Shown: positions 1-7,841, counted from the stretch's first letter. The stretch is DNA of 14,577 bases from Candidatus Pacearchaeota archaeon (GCA_030699205.1 JAUYJY010000012.1:1-14577), one strand, 5' to 3'. Notes: a model not told the origin generated them from the sequence alone. Made by a program: numbers and translations.

Positions 1-141
1 TTAGCGGAAGAACAAAAAACTGTTCAAAATATGGACAATTCTGTTGATTAGCACAATTGTTTTCAGAATTGTACAGATAGAGAATTCTGGACAAATAGTG
101 TTCCAATTATCAGAATTATCTATATTTTGTTTTCTGCTATA
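1..141 (+). repeat. Structured repeat, copy 1 (left part cut by window edge)
   Basis: This matches the full-length copy at 3055-3240 from its second stem (TAGCGGAAGAACAAAA) to the terminal CTATA. The first hairpin lies off the window. Both internal hairpins (paired ATTCTG/CAGAAT arms) are present, so it is the long form. The right end differs by one base from the other copies (TTTTGTTTTCTGC instead of TTTTGTCTTCTGC). It lies between the window edge and tRNA-Trp. Confidence 0.9.
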
Positions 142-167
142 AAAACAAATCCCCTAATTAATAAAAT

Positions 168-237
168 GGGCGCGGAGGGAATCGAACCCCCGTCCTCTGC
201 TCTGGAGGCAGATATTCTACCATTATACTACGCACCC
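168..237 (-). tRNA. tRNA-Trp (anticodon CCA)
   Basis: The minus strand folds as a complete cloverleaf of about 70 nt. The acceptor is GGGTGCG with CGCGCCC (one G-U). The anticodon stem TCTGC/GCAGA encloses the loop CTCCAGA, so the anticodon is CCA. The T loop is TTCGATT. The base after the acceptor (complement of 167) gives discriminator A, and no 3' CCA is encoded. A TATA-like CTTAAAAC (minus, 260-267) lies about 26 bases upstream of the 5' end. There is no intron. The D and T arms look tRNA-Gly-like, but the anticodon loop reads Trp. Confidence 0.9.
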
Positions 238-289
238 TTAAAACCAAAGCAAAATAATAGTTTTAAGCTTTACTAATTTCTTAGTAATC

Positions 290-298
290 TTTATAAAG
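290..298 (+). promoter_or_regulatory. TATA box for the coiled-coil gene operon
   Basis: TTTATAAAG is centred about 26 bases before the ATG at 319. That spacing predicts transcription starting at or next to the start codon, i.e. a leaderless archaeal mRNA. No Shine-Dalgarno sequence precedes the ATG, which agrees. Confidence 0.55.
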
Positions 299-318
299 AA
301 TTTCTTCTTTATTTAAAT

Positions 319-708
319 ATGTCAGAAAAAAAGAATAGCAATAAAACTGCTAAAAAAACAACCACGAAACCAAAAGAAAAATTAGAAGATAAGATAATAC
401 AAAACCTTGTTGCTTTACAAAAAGTGCATATTAATTTAGCTGAAAAATTTAACAGCCTATCTGAACAAATATCAAATCTCCTTGCTTTATTTGAAGCATC
501 TGCAAAAAGCTTTGCGAAACAGCCTCAAATCCAGGCAACAGAAAAAGACAAAGAATTTTTAGAAAAAATAGACAAACTTTTAGAGCAAAACAAAACAATT
601 GCTAAAGGACTTTCATTAATTGAAGAGAAAACACGCGAAAGATTATATGGTCAAGGGCCATTAAATAGAATGCAACCCACTCCAAGAAGAAACCCATTGG
701 AAAGATAA
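319..708 (+). CDS. Conserved hypothetical coiled-coil protein
   Basis: A 129-residue protein of unknown function. Residues 1-22 are a Lys/Thr-rich, probably disordered tail. Residues 23-65 and 75-105 are predicted amphipathic helices with heptad-like Leu/Ile spacing (KIIQNLVALQKVHINLAEKF; EKIDKLLEQNKTIAKGL). The last 20 residues are Pro/Arg-rich. There is no signal peptide or catalytic motif. From memory, similar small coiled-coil proteins occur in DPANN archaea; that resemblance is unverified. The stop codon overlaps the next start (TAATG), so the two are translationally coupled and may act together. The leaderless start fits the TATA box at 290-298. Confidence 0.8.
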   Translation: MSEKKNSNKTAKKTTTKPKEKLEDKIIQNLVALQKVHINLAEKFNSLSEQISNLLALFEASAKSFAKQPQIQATEKDKEFLEKIDKLLEQNKTIAKGLSLIEEKTRERLYGQGPLNRMQPTPRRNPLER

Positions 709-1277
709 TGGAAACTAAATCAAAAATAGGAGAGCAATTTCTAAGAAGTTTTATAATCGAAGTAATAAATAACTCCCAACTAAATCTTTCAAAAAATTAT
801 CAGACACAATACCCATCAATGCAGGAAATTGAAATTCCTGAAAAAAAATTAACCCCCCTTCCAATGACAAGAGTTTATCACCGCGAATTTGAGAGAAATA
901 ATTCCTCAAAAAGAAATTTCAACCAGATACAATTGCAAAGAAAAATAAATTATCCTCAAAGACAAAGCCACTTAATAATTCCAAAACTTAACTTCATAAT
1001 AAAAGACCCAGCAGTAACTGAAATAGAATGCAGGGGTGCGGATAAACCAATTTTGGTAAAAAAAGCAGGGACAATCCAAAGAACACAAACCTCTCTCACA
1101 ATAGAAGAAATCAATCAAATCCTAAACGATTTTTCAGAAAAAACTAAAATTCCAATAATAGAAGGAACATTTAAGGCGGCGTCGGGAAATTTAATAATGA
1201 CTGCAATAATTTCAGAAATTCTAGGTCCAAGATTTATAATTCAAAAGAAAAACCCTTTTAGACAATTAATGCCTTAA
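708..1277 (+). CDS. Stand-alone protein resembling the N-terminal domain of type II/IV secretion ATPases
   Basis: A 189-residue protein. Residues 1-90 are polar, basic and low in complexity. From about residue 98 on it resembles the domain that precedes the RecA fold in GspE/TadA/archaellum-type ATPases: DPAVTEIECRGADKPILV matches the usual 'DPxIxDIxCNGxxxPVYV' segment, then a helix (LTIEEINQILNDFSEKTKIP), then EGTF...GNLIMTAIISEI..GPRFIIQKKNP, matching 'DGxLPDGxRVxAxxxxxxxxGxxFxIRK'. No Walker A or B motif follows, so it cannot itself be the ATPase. It overlaps the upstream coiled-coil gene by one base. It could be a regulator, adaptor or decoy for a secretion or pilus ATPase encoded elsewhere. 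The family match is from motif reading only. It ends tail to tail with the next gene, overlapping by TTAA. Confidence 0.7.
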   Translation: METKSKIGEQFLRSFIIEVINNSQLNLSKNYQTQYPSMQEIEIPEKKLTPLPMTRVYHREFERNNSSKRNFNQIQLQRKINYPQRQSHLIIPKLNFIIKDPAVTEIECRGADKPILVKKAGTIQRTQTSLTIEEINQILNDFSEKTKIPIIEGTFKAASGNLIMTAIISEILGPRFIIQKKNPFRQLMP

Positions 1278-2935
1278 TCTTTTCTTCCCGCCTTTTTGAC
1301 ATAATTCAAATACCTCTTCCTTATCTTTTTCTTATCAGATTCATCAAGTCCATTATATAAACTAACAATTATATCTCTCCGGGATTTCAATCCTTCTTCA
1401 ATTAATTTCTTAATTCTATCAAAATCTCTATCCTTAATTTTATTCAATCCAATTTTAGAATCATCATAATTCAAATTAGGCAGCATTTGTGATGTTAAAA
1501 ATCCCCTTTTAACAACAACTTTTACATTTCCAAGTTTCCTCTCAAGAAACAAATAATAATCCAAACAATCCTGCCTGCATAAATCCTTCTGCTCCCAATT
1601 TAATCCTCCATAAATTTTAGAGATTTTATAATAATTTTCTATTGCCTTCCTAAAATCTTTTCTATTAATTGCTCTTTTCCCCTGAAACAAAGAACTCTTA
1701 ATTTTTAAAATCCCAAAAGTTTCAGTATAAAATAATGCACCCAGAAAAAGCAAAAATAAAACCCAATAAAGATAAGGAAATCTTTTTTCATCGACTTGCC
1801 TTTCTTTACTTTCGCAATCCCCCTCAGTATCAATTCCCTCCTCGCCCTCATCCTGAACCAGATTATAACAATCAGGGGAAAGAGAAATTTCATCCCCCTT
1901 TCTTTGATCAAAAACAATACTTAAACTTGATTTAGAAAATTCAGGTAATTTAGTTACTTCAATATCTGCAAGATTTTCTCCGGAATAAATATCTTTTACT
2001 TCATAACTCTCTTTACCAGCACTATTACCACTTCCCTCAAGTGCGGAAGCAGAAGTAATTTTAACATCTTTTTTTTCAATTCCGCAAGGATAATTTAGAT
2101 AATAAAATTGGTCTTTAGATTCAACTTCTTCCCCTACAGCTCCTAAATTCCTAGTATAAACAATTTTATTATTAAACGCATTTCCAATATCATATTTGCA
2201 GTTTTCATTAATTTGAGGATTTTCAATTGCATTGGAAAGAGATATCTCTTCAAATCCATCGGGATAATCTTCCAAAATTCTAGACATTATATTATCCTCA
2301 TAAACCCCTGCTTCTTCTTCCCTTAAATTTCTAAATTCTTCTCTTTTTTTATTGCTATCGGGAGCGGTATTCTTCCCGCTATTAATCCAAGAATCAATAT
2401 CATTTCGGATTTCTAAAAGCTCATTATCCAAACTTAAAAGTTTATTATGATTCTTATTTAATTCAGCATTTCCGAGATAAATCCCTAAATAAGAGTTTGA
2501 AATCTTAAGAAAGTTTTCAACCTCAGTAATTTCATTTTCTATATTTCCTGCAATAGCAAAAAGAATTTTATAAATGCTAGAGCTTCCAGAACCACCCCCC
2601 GAAGAACCTGAAATTCCATTTATAGAACTTCCAGGAATCTCTTCAAGAGTAACGGATTGTGCGGCTGTAACAGAGTTCCTTGCAGAAGTTACCGCGGTAG
2701 ACGTAGCTTCTATTGCTTCAGCTAATCCAGCTACACTTCCACTCTCACTTCCCGAACCTGTTTCCCCAGGAGAACCACCCCCCGAACCCTGCAAACCAGC
2801 ACCCTCGTTAGGTTGGATTCCCACCTCATTAAGATAACCTGTAATAAATCCATAACCTCCAAGAATAGCAAAAACTCCCATAAATATTAAAATAAGAAAA
2901 ATAATAAGATAGGGATATTTCCTCTTTAAAACCAT
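1274..2935 (-). CDS. Large two-pass membrane protein of unknown function
   Basis: A 553-residue protein as started here (ATG at 2935). A longer reading from a GTG at 2953 is possible, but a strong TATA box lies at 2956-2964, only 3 bases before that GTG and 25 before the ATG, so a leaderless ATG start is preferred. Residues 8-32 form a transmembrane helix, followed by a Gly/Ser/Pro-rich linker, a serine/alanine-rich stretch, and a second Gly/Ser run near 105-120. Residues 120-385 would be outside the cell, with coiled-coil segments and several cysteines. A second helix spans about 386-408. The last ~145 residues are basic and inside, beginning with a TPR-like helical pair (GKRAINRKDFRKAIENYYKI). 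It shares four bases of stop-codon overlap with the convergent gene. No family recognised; a cell-surface or envelope role is inferred. Confidence 0.8.
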   Translation of the reverse strand: MVLKRKYPYLIIFLILIFMGVFAILGGYGFITGYLNEVGIQPNEGAGLQGSGGGSPGETGSGSESGSVAGLAEAIEATSTAVTSARNSVTAAQSVTLEEIPGSSINGISGSSGGGSGSSSIYKILFAIAGNIENEITEVENFLKISNSYLGIYLGNAELNKNHNKLLSLDNELLEIRNDIDSWINSGKNTAPDSNKKREEFRNLREEEAGVYEDNIMSRILEDYPDGFEEISLSNAIENPQINENCKYDIGNAFNNKIVYTRNLGAVGEEVESKDQFYYLNYPCGIEKKDVKITSASALEGSGNSAGKESYEVKDIYSGENLADIEVTKLPEFSKSSLSIVFDQRKGDEISLSPDCYNLVQDEGEEGIDTEGDCESKERQVDEKRFPYLYWVLFLLFLGALFYTETFGILKIKSSLFQGKRAINRKDFRKAIENYYKISKIYGGLNWEQKDLCRQDCLDYYLFLERKLGNVKVVVKRGFLTSQMLPNLNYDDSKIGLNKIKDRDFDRIKKLIEEGLKSRRDIIVSLYNGLDESDKKKIRKRYLNYVKKAGRKD

Positions 2936-2955
2936 AATAAAAAAACCCTTCACAA

Positions 2956-2964
2956 ATATATAAA
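2956..2964 (-). promoter_or_regulatory. TATA box that sets the start of the membrane protein
   Basis: Minus-strand TTTATATAT is centred 25 bases upstream of the ATG at 2935. It is too close to the alternative GTG at 2953 to serve it, so it decides the start. Confidence 0.6.
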
Positions 2965-3054
2965 CATTATCTTATTCCATTGGAGCCCCCATCCCAAAAT
3001 GAAGAACCCTATGCTAAGAGTATATAGTATCAGGAGAAGTTAGAAATTATTAGC

Positions 3055-3240
3055 TATAGTCTAAGACATTTATAATTGAACGGTATTTGTCTTAGACTAT
3101 TAGCGGAAGAACAAAAAACCGTTCAAAATATGGACAATTCTGTTGATTAGCATAATTGTTTTCAGAATTGTACAGATAGAGAATTCTGGACAAATAGTGT
3201 TCCAATTATCAGAATTATCTATATTTTGTCTTCTGCTATA
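3055..3240 (+). repeat. Structured repeat, copy 2 (full length, 186 bp, both ends present)
   Basis: The reference copy. The ends are imperfect terminal inverted repeats: TATAGTCTAAGACA on the left; the complement of the right end reads TATAGCAGAAGACA. Hairpin I is a 13-bp perfect stem (3056-3068 with 3088-3100) around a 19-nt loop. Stem II pairs 3101-3116 with 3224-3238, with a few mismatches. It encloses hairpin IIa (ACAATTCTG 3134-3142 with CAGAATTGT 3163-3171) and hairpin IIb (AGAT plus AATTCTG at 3175-3188 with CAGAATTATCT 3210-3220). The surrounding 2936-3323 holds no gene, only this element and the pyrH promoter. A TA target duplication (TA-TAG...CTA-TA) is possible but cannot be proved without an empty site. 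It contains no open reading frame of note. Confidence 0.92.
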
Positions 3241-3294
3241 CTCTCTTTATTGCTCTCATCTTATCAAATTTACAAGGCAAGATTTTTAATCAAG

Positions 3295-3304
3295 TTTAAA
3301 TAAA
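3295..3304 (+). promoter_or_regulatory. TATA box of the pyrH-rnp3-pheST operon
   Basis: TTTAAATAAA is centred about 25 bases before the pyrH ATG at 3324, predicting a leaderless transcript for the operon. It lies 54 bases beyond the right end of repeat copy 2, so the repeat sits just upstream of this promoter. Confidence 0.6.
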
Positions 3305-3323
3305 TAAAATTCTTATTGGTCTT

Positions 3324-4010
3324 ATGAAAAAAGTGGTAGTAATTAGTCTGGGAGGCAGTTTAATCATTCCTGATGAAATTGACTTCAATTTTCTAAAAAA
3401 GTTTAAATCAATAATCCTAAGAAACTTAAACGAGTATAAGTTTGTAATTGTTTGCGGGGGAGGAAGCATCGCAAGAAAAATGATTTCTAATTTAAAAAAA
3501 CAGGAAAAAAGCATAAAAAAACAATCATATGCGGGAATTGAAGCCACAAAAACAAACGCAGAAACCCTTATGAAGTTATTTGGCAAAAACTCAAACCAAA
3601 AACTTCCTAAATCAATAAAGGAGATAAATAAAATCCTAAAAAAACACCCTTTAATTTTTTGCGGGGCATTAAGATACCATAAAAAAGAAACATCGGATAC
3701 AACCGCTGCAAAACTATCAAAATCATTAAAAACAGATTTAATAAATTTAACAAACATTCCTGGATTATACACCTCAAATCCAAAAACAAATAAATCTGCA
3801 AAGTTTATCCCAAAAATCTCCTGGAAAGATTTTGAGGCTAAAGCCTTGAAAATAAAATACACTCCAGGTCAGCACTTTGTTTTAGACCAAAGTACAGCAG
3901 CACTAATCAGAAAAAATAAAATAAAAACATATATATTGGGCAAAAATATGAATAACTTAAATAGCTTATTGAATAATAAAAAATTTGTAGGGACAATTAT
4001 AGAGGGATAA
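3324..4010 (+). CDS. pyrH: UMP kinase (archaeal type)
   Basis: A 228-residue amino-acid-kinase-fold enzyme that phosphorylates UMP to UDP with ATP in pyrimidine nucleotide synthesis. The N-terminus VVVISLGGSLIIPDEID is the typical archaeal PyrH start, with the Gly-rich phosphate-binding loop. GGGSIARK (about 45-52) is the second Gly-rich motif. SDTTAAKLSKSLKTDLINLT (about 124-143), followed by the NIPGLYTSNP segment, matches the conserved 'TDAVAALLAE..NxTNVDGVY..DP' stretch. VLDQSTAALI and the final GTIIEG match the family C-terminus. Length is normal. The segment GALRYHKKETSDTT is diverged from the usual GATxPGHTTD but keeps the DTT core. First gene of a four-gene operon; the next start follows the stop directly. 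Confidence 0.9.
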   Translation: MKKVVVISLGGSLIIPDEIDFNFLKKFKSIILRNLNEYKFVIVCGGGSIARKMISNLKKQEKSIKKQSYAGIEATKTNAETLMKLFGKNSNQKLPKSIKEINKILKKHPLIFCGALRYHKKETSDTTAAKLSKSLKTDLINLTNIPGLYTSNPKTNKSAKFIPKISWKDFEAKALKIKYTPGQHFVLDQSTAALIRKNKIKTYILGKNMNNLNSLLNNKKFVGTIIEG

Positions 4011-4445
4011 ATGATAATTAAAACTGAAAACATACAGCAAGCAATCAAAGAAATAAGAAAATCAAATGACAATAAACAGATAGTCGTTCAGGCACAAGAC
4101 GATAACTTCAATAGAAAAATTCTTGAATATGGGAAATTTCAGGTCTTACTTTCCCCTGAAAAAGGAGAAAGAAAAAATAAATTAAGACAGATAGATTCAG
4201 GATTAAACCACGTTTTAGCAAAGATAGCAAAAAAAAACAACATTGCAATAGGAATAGATTTCAAAGAAATAAAAAAACTTCCTAAAAAAGAAAAAGCACA
4301 ACGGCTTGCAAAGATAATTCAGAACATAAAAATTTGCAGAAAAACAAAAACAAAACTCGCATTGCAAAACAGAAAAGAAAATTCTCTGTTAATTTTAACG
4401 CTTGGTGCTTCAACTCAGCAAATTAAAGAAGCAATAGATTTTTAA
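4011..4445 (+). CDS. rnp3: Ribonuclease P protein subunit p30 (Rpp30/Rnp3)
   Basis: A 144-residue member of the PHP-like RPP30 family, one of the protein subunits that help RNase P RNA cut the 5' leader from pre-tRNAs. Recognisable segments are the strand-rich start (IVVQAQDDNFNRKILE), the family's central RQIDSGLNHVLAKIAKKNNI, the following IGIDFKEIK, a helix of AKIIQNIKICRKTKTKL, and the end LLILTLGASTQQIKEAI. It is short for this family, which is often near 200 residues, so N-terminal strands are trimmed. The start codon comes immediately after the pyrH stop without a spacer, so translation is probably coupled. Its presence beside pheS/pheT groups tRNA maturation with tRNA charging. Confidence 0.85.
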   Translation: MIIKTENIQQAIKEIRKSNDNKQIVVQAQDDNFNRKILEYGKFQVLLSPEKGERKNKLRQIDSGLNHVLAKIAKKNNIAIGIDFKEIKKLPKKEKAQRLAKIIQNIKICRKTKTKLALQNRKENSLLILTLGASTQQIKEAIDF

Positions 4446-4467
4446 TTCCCTGAAAACACATATTAAA

Positions 4468-5967
4468 ATGGACAAACTAATAGAAACCCTATCTCCAATC
4501 GAAAGGGAAATCATACCATATCTTAACCTTGAAATTAAAGAAATTATAAAACAATCAGGAAGAGATGAAACCTCTGTCCTCCGCGCCCTCAATTTTTTAG
4601 AAAGAAAAGAAATCCTAAAAATAAAAACCCAAAGAAAATCAGTAATAGTGCTTGGAGTAAATGGAGTTTATTACCTAAAAAACCACCTTCCAGAAAGAAG
4701 ACTTTTGGGAATATTGGAAAAAAACAATCACTCTATAATCAATGATTTAAAAAAAATGTCAAAACTTTCAGAAAATGAATTTAAAGCATCAATTGGTGCC
4801 CTAAAAAGAAAATCATTGATTGAATTAAAAAATGGCAAAATATACATAAATGCCAAAAAAGAAGAGCTTACAAAAAAGTTTCCGGAAGAAATATTTTTAG
4901 AAAAACTGCCATTAGAAAAAGATTCTTTAACCGATGAAGAAAAATATGCTTTTGAAATATTAAAAAACAGAAAAGAAATTATAGAAATCACAGAAAAGAA
5001 AAAAATATCTTTTGAACTGACAGAACAAGGCAAAAAAATTGCAGGCAAAACAATAAAATCAGATTTATTAGAAGAAGTAACCCCTGAAATAATAAAAAAC
5101 TTTCCAAGAGGGAAAAAATTCAGAAAATACGATATTAAAGCGGGAGTTCCAAAGATATACGGGGGGAAAAAACATTTTGTAACTCAATCAATTGAACAGG
5201 GAAAAAGAATATGGCAGGATTTGGGATTTAAAGAAATGTCAGGAAACTTAATTGTTTCATCATTCTGGAACTTTGATGCACTATTCACTGCTCAAGACCA
5301 TCCAGTTAGAGAAATGCACGATACATTTTTTATAAAAGATATAAAAGCAAAACTCCCTAAAAAAGAATTGGTGAACAAAGTAAAGCAAGCCCACGAATCA
5401 GGAATTTCAAACTCAAAAGGGTGGAATTATTTGTGGAACCCTGAAGAAGCAAAATCAGTTTTGCTAAGAACTCATACAACATGCATCTCCGCAAAAACTC
5501 TCTCAAATCTCAATCAGCAGGATTTACCCGCAAAATTCTTTTCAATCGGAAAAGTTTTCAGAAATGAAACTGTAGATTGGTCTCACGGATTTGAATTCAA
5601 CCAAACAGAAGGCATCGTAATAGACCCAAAAGCAAACTTTAGGCATTTAATAGGATATCTAAAAGAATTTGCTAAAAAAATGGGATATGAGAAAATAAGA
5701 ATCCAGCCAGCATATTTTCCATATACGGAGCCAAGCATAGAGGGGGCAATTTGGAATGAAGAAAGAAAAGAGTGGGTTGAAATGCTTGCAGCAGGAATAT
5801 TTCGGCCAGAAGTTACCATACCTTTATTGGGTACGAATATTCCAGTCCTCGCATGGGGTCCCGGATTTGACAGATTAATGATGGAAGCAAATAAAATCAA
5901 AGACCTTAGGGATTTATACAAAAACGATTTAAAACAACTAAGAGAAAAACGGGCAGTGATAAAATGA
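4468..5967 (+). CDS. pheS: Phenylalanine-tRNA ligase alpha subunit
   Basis: A 499-residue catalytic subunit of the (alpha-beta)2 enzyme that charges tRNA-Phe in the cytoplasm. The first ~190 residues are winged-helix-like DNA/tRNA-binding modules, as in archaeal and eukaryotic PheS. The class II catalytic core follows: DHPVREMHDTFF near 275-290, motif 2 FRNETVDWSHGFEFNQTEG starting at F364, and motif 3 AWGPGFDRLMM at 462-472 with the invariant Arg469. Motif 2 has VDWSHGFEF where most relatives have a 'DATHxPEFxQ' form, a modest divergence at the tRNA/ATP site. A TTTTTAATT at about 4439-4447 lies 24 bases upstream, so an internal leaderless promoter is possible besides read-through. The stop overlaps the pheT start (ATGA). 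Confidence 0.95.
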   Translation: MDKLIETLSPIEREIIPYLNLEIKEIIKQSGRDETSVLRALNFLERKEILKIKTQRKSVIVLGVNGVYYLKNHLPERRLLGILEKNNHSIINDLKKMSKLSENEFKASIGALKRKSLIELKNGKIYINAKKEELTKKFPEEIFLEKLPLEKDSLTDEEKYAFEILKNRKEIIEITEKKKISFELTEQGKKIAGKTIKSDLLEEVTPEIIKNFPRGKKFRKYDIKAGVPKIYGGKKHFVTQSIEQGKRIWQDLGFKEMSGNLIVSSFWNFDALFTAQDHPVREMHDTFFIKDIKAKLPKKELVNKVKQAHESGISNSKGWNYLWNPEEAKSVLLRTHTTCISAKTLSNLNQQDLPAKFFSIGKVFRNETVDWSHGFEFNQTEGIVIDPKANFRHLIGYLKEFAKKMGYEKIRIQPAYFPYTEPSIEGAIWNEERKEWVEMLAAGIFRPEVTIPLLGTNIPVLAWGPGFDRLMMEANKIKDLRDLYKNDLKQLREKRAVIK

Positions 5968-7598
5968 CTAACGTAAAATTCTCAAGAAAAGAACTTGAAA
6001 AGCATTTTAATTTAAATGAAAAAACCATTGAAAAGATTTCTCTTTTTGGAACTCCTCTCGAAAAAGCAGACGATAAAGAAATAGAAATAGAAGTTTTCCC
6101 TAACCGCCCTGATTTAATTTCTCTTCAGGGATTTGCAAGGGCATTTAAAGCATTCATAGGAAAAGACACAGGATTAAAAATATATCCAATTAACAAACCT
6201 GAAAAAAACTATTCAGTAAAAGTTGATAAATCCGTAAAACCAATAAGACCGCACACAGTATGTGCGATTGTAAAAAACATTAATTTTAATGATGAGAAAA
6301 TAAAAGAAATCATAGACTTACAGGAAAAGTTGCACATAACCATAGGAAGAAACAGAAAAAAAGTTGCAATAGGAATTTACCCCTTAGAAAAAATTAAGCT
6401 TCCAATTACATACACTGCAAGAGACCCAAATTTAATAAAATTCATACCACTTGAAGCATCAAGAGAAATGAATGCAAAGCAGATCTTACAAAGAACGCCA
6501 GCTGGAATAAAATACGGAAATTTGATAAAAGACTTCAAAAAATTCCCTGTCTTCCTTGATGCAAATTCCTCAATCTTATCAATTCCGCCAATAATAAACA
6601 GCAATGAAACTGGAAAAATTACAGAAAAAACAAAAGAAATTTTCATAGAATGTTCAGGTTCAGATTTAAATATTTTAAATAAAACCCTCAATATTATCGT
6701 TACAACTCTTGCAGAAATGGGTGGAAAAATATACCAGATGAATATCATAGACAGCCCAAAAATGAAAACACCCGACTTAAATCCTGACAAAATTAAAATC
6801 TCTTTGGAAAATGCAAATAAACTTCTTGGTCTCGAATTAAAAGAAAAAGACCTTAACCCATTACTGCAAAAAATGGGATATGAGTATCAAAACCAGATAG
6901 TTAAAGTTCCTGCATGGAGAACAGACATTATTCACGAGGTAGATATTTTTGAAGATATTGCAATTGCATACGGATATGATAAGCTAATTCCCGAAATCCC
7001 AAATATCTCATCTATTGGCTATGAATCAAAAGAAAACAAAATAAAAAGCAAAATTACTGAAATTCTTACTGGTTTGAATGCAATTGAAATTTTAACTTAT
7101 CATTTAATAAAACCTGAAGAAGCAAAAAAATTAAGAATACAAAATCCAATTGAGTTGTTAGACTCAAAAACAGAATATAAAATACTGAGGCCAAATCTCC
7201 TAATCCCCTCACTGAGAATTCTCTCTGAAAACATTGATGTTGAATATCCTCAAAAAATATTTGAAATCGGCACCATTTTTGAAAAAGAATCACAAGAAGA
7301 AACGGGCATAAAAGAAAAAGATAACCTTATCCTTGCAATAACCCCTTCAAATTTCACAACAATAAAACAGCATTTAGACTATTTAATGAATACATTAAGA
7401 ATAAAATATGAAATTAAAGAAAATACACATAATGGATTAATAGACGGCAGAACAGGAGATATTATAATAAATAAAAAAAGCATAGGATACTTGGGAGAAC
7501 TGCATCCCGCATCCTTAAAAAAATGGGGATTAAAAATGCCCCTCGGGGTCATTGAAATCTCATTAGAAGAAATTTATAAAATCTTAGACAACCAGTGA
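5964..7598 (+). CDS. pheT: Phenylalanine-tRNA ligase beta subunit
   Basis: A 544-residue beta subunit of the archaeal/eukaryotic type, normal in length for that type and much shorter than the bacterial one. Features in order: N-terminal MTNVKFSRKELEKHF with the EIEVFPNRPDLISLQGFARA segment (B1), the B3/B4 editing-type domain in the middle, the B5 DNA-binding-like domain around LLGLELKEKDLNPLLQKMGY, then VPAWRTDIIHEVDIFEDIAIAYGY, and the inactive synthetase-like fold to the end (DGRTGDIIINKKSIGYLGEL). It lacks the C-terminal anticodon-binding domain of bacterial PheT. It overlaps pheS by 4 bases, as expected for co-translated complex partners. Last gene of the operon. Confidence 0.95.
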   Translation: MTNVKFSRKELEKHFNLNEKTIEKISLFGTPLEKADDKEIEIEVFPNRPDLISLQGFARAFKAFIGKDTGLKIYPINKPEKNYSVKVDKSVKPIRPHTVCAIVKNINFNDEKIKEIIDLQEKLHITIGRNRKKVAIGIYPLEKIKLPITYTARDPNLIKFIPLEASREMNAKQILQRTPAGIKYGNLIKDFKKFPVFLDANSSILSIPPIINSNETGKITEKTKEIFIECSGSDLNILNKTLNIIVTTLAEMGGKIYQMNIIDSPKMKTPDLNPDKIKISLENANKLLGLELKEKDLNPLLQKMGYEYQNQIVKVPAWRTDIIHEVDIFEDIAIAYGYDKLIPEIPNISSIGYESKENKIKSKITEILTGLNAIEILTYHLIKPEEAKKLRIQNPIELLDSKTEYKILRPNLLIPSLRILSENIDVEYPQKIFEIGTIFEKESQEETGIKEKDNLILAITPSNFTTIKQHLDYLMNTLRIKYEIKENTHNGLIDGRTGDIIINKKSIGYLGELHPASLKKWGLKMPLGVIEISLEEIYKILDNQ

Positions 7599-7687
7599 AA
7601 TAACATTAAGTGCAAACCTAAAAATAAAGTCTTAAATTTCATAGGTAATTTTGAAGAATTAGAAAGATTATTATCTTATCAAAGTTT

Positions 7688-7833
7688 ATATTTTCCTTCG
7701 GAAAATATTAATACAGGCAAGGCATTTAATTTCCGTATAGTTATGCCTCGACTAGACAGGAATGGTAAATACGATTATTAATGCCATTACTATATGCACA
7801 ACTTCTCATTATCTTGATGTTTTGTCAAGATAA
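7688..7833. terminator. Hairpins between convergent genes (likely bidirectional termination/processing zone)
   Basis: The 243-base gap between pheT and the convergent gene at 7842 holds strong hairpins and no credible gene. One is a 9-bp perfect stem with a TTC loop (7688-7708, CC-TTC-GG at the tip). A second is a 9-bp perfect stem TTATCTTGA/TCAAGATAA (7809-7833) with a 7-nt loop. Between them AGGCAT/ATGCCT arms also pair, around 7721-7747. Archaeal termination mainly uses T runs, so the hairpins may instead protect 3' ends or be part of a small RNA. Confidence 0.4.
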
Positions 7834-7841
7834 ATTAAAAT

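Noticed and set aside
1705..2837. Small frames within the large membrane protein
   Set aside because: Proline- or phenylalanine-rich antisense or out-of-frame shadows without starts or promoters.
3055..3240. Assigning the repeat to IS200/IS605-type single-strand transposition
   Set aside because: Subterminal hairpins and uniform orientation fit, but the left flanks (AGC, AAC, TAC, TAT) share no fixed 4-5 base target and the ends are inverted repeats, so the assignment is unproven.
7746..7784. Micro-ORF of about 12 codons (MPRLDRNGKYDY) after pheT
   Set aside because: Too short, with no start signal, and it lies within hairpin arms.
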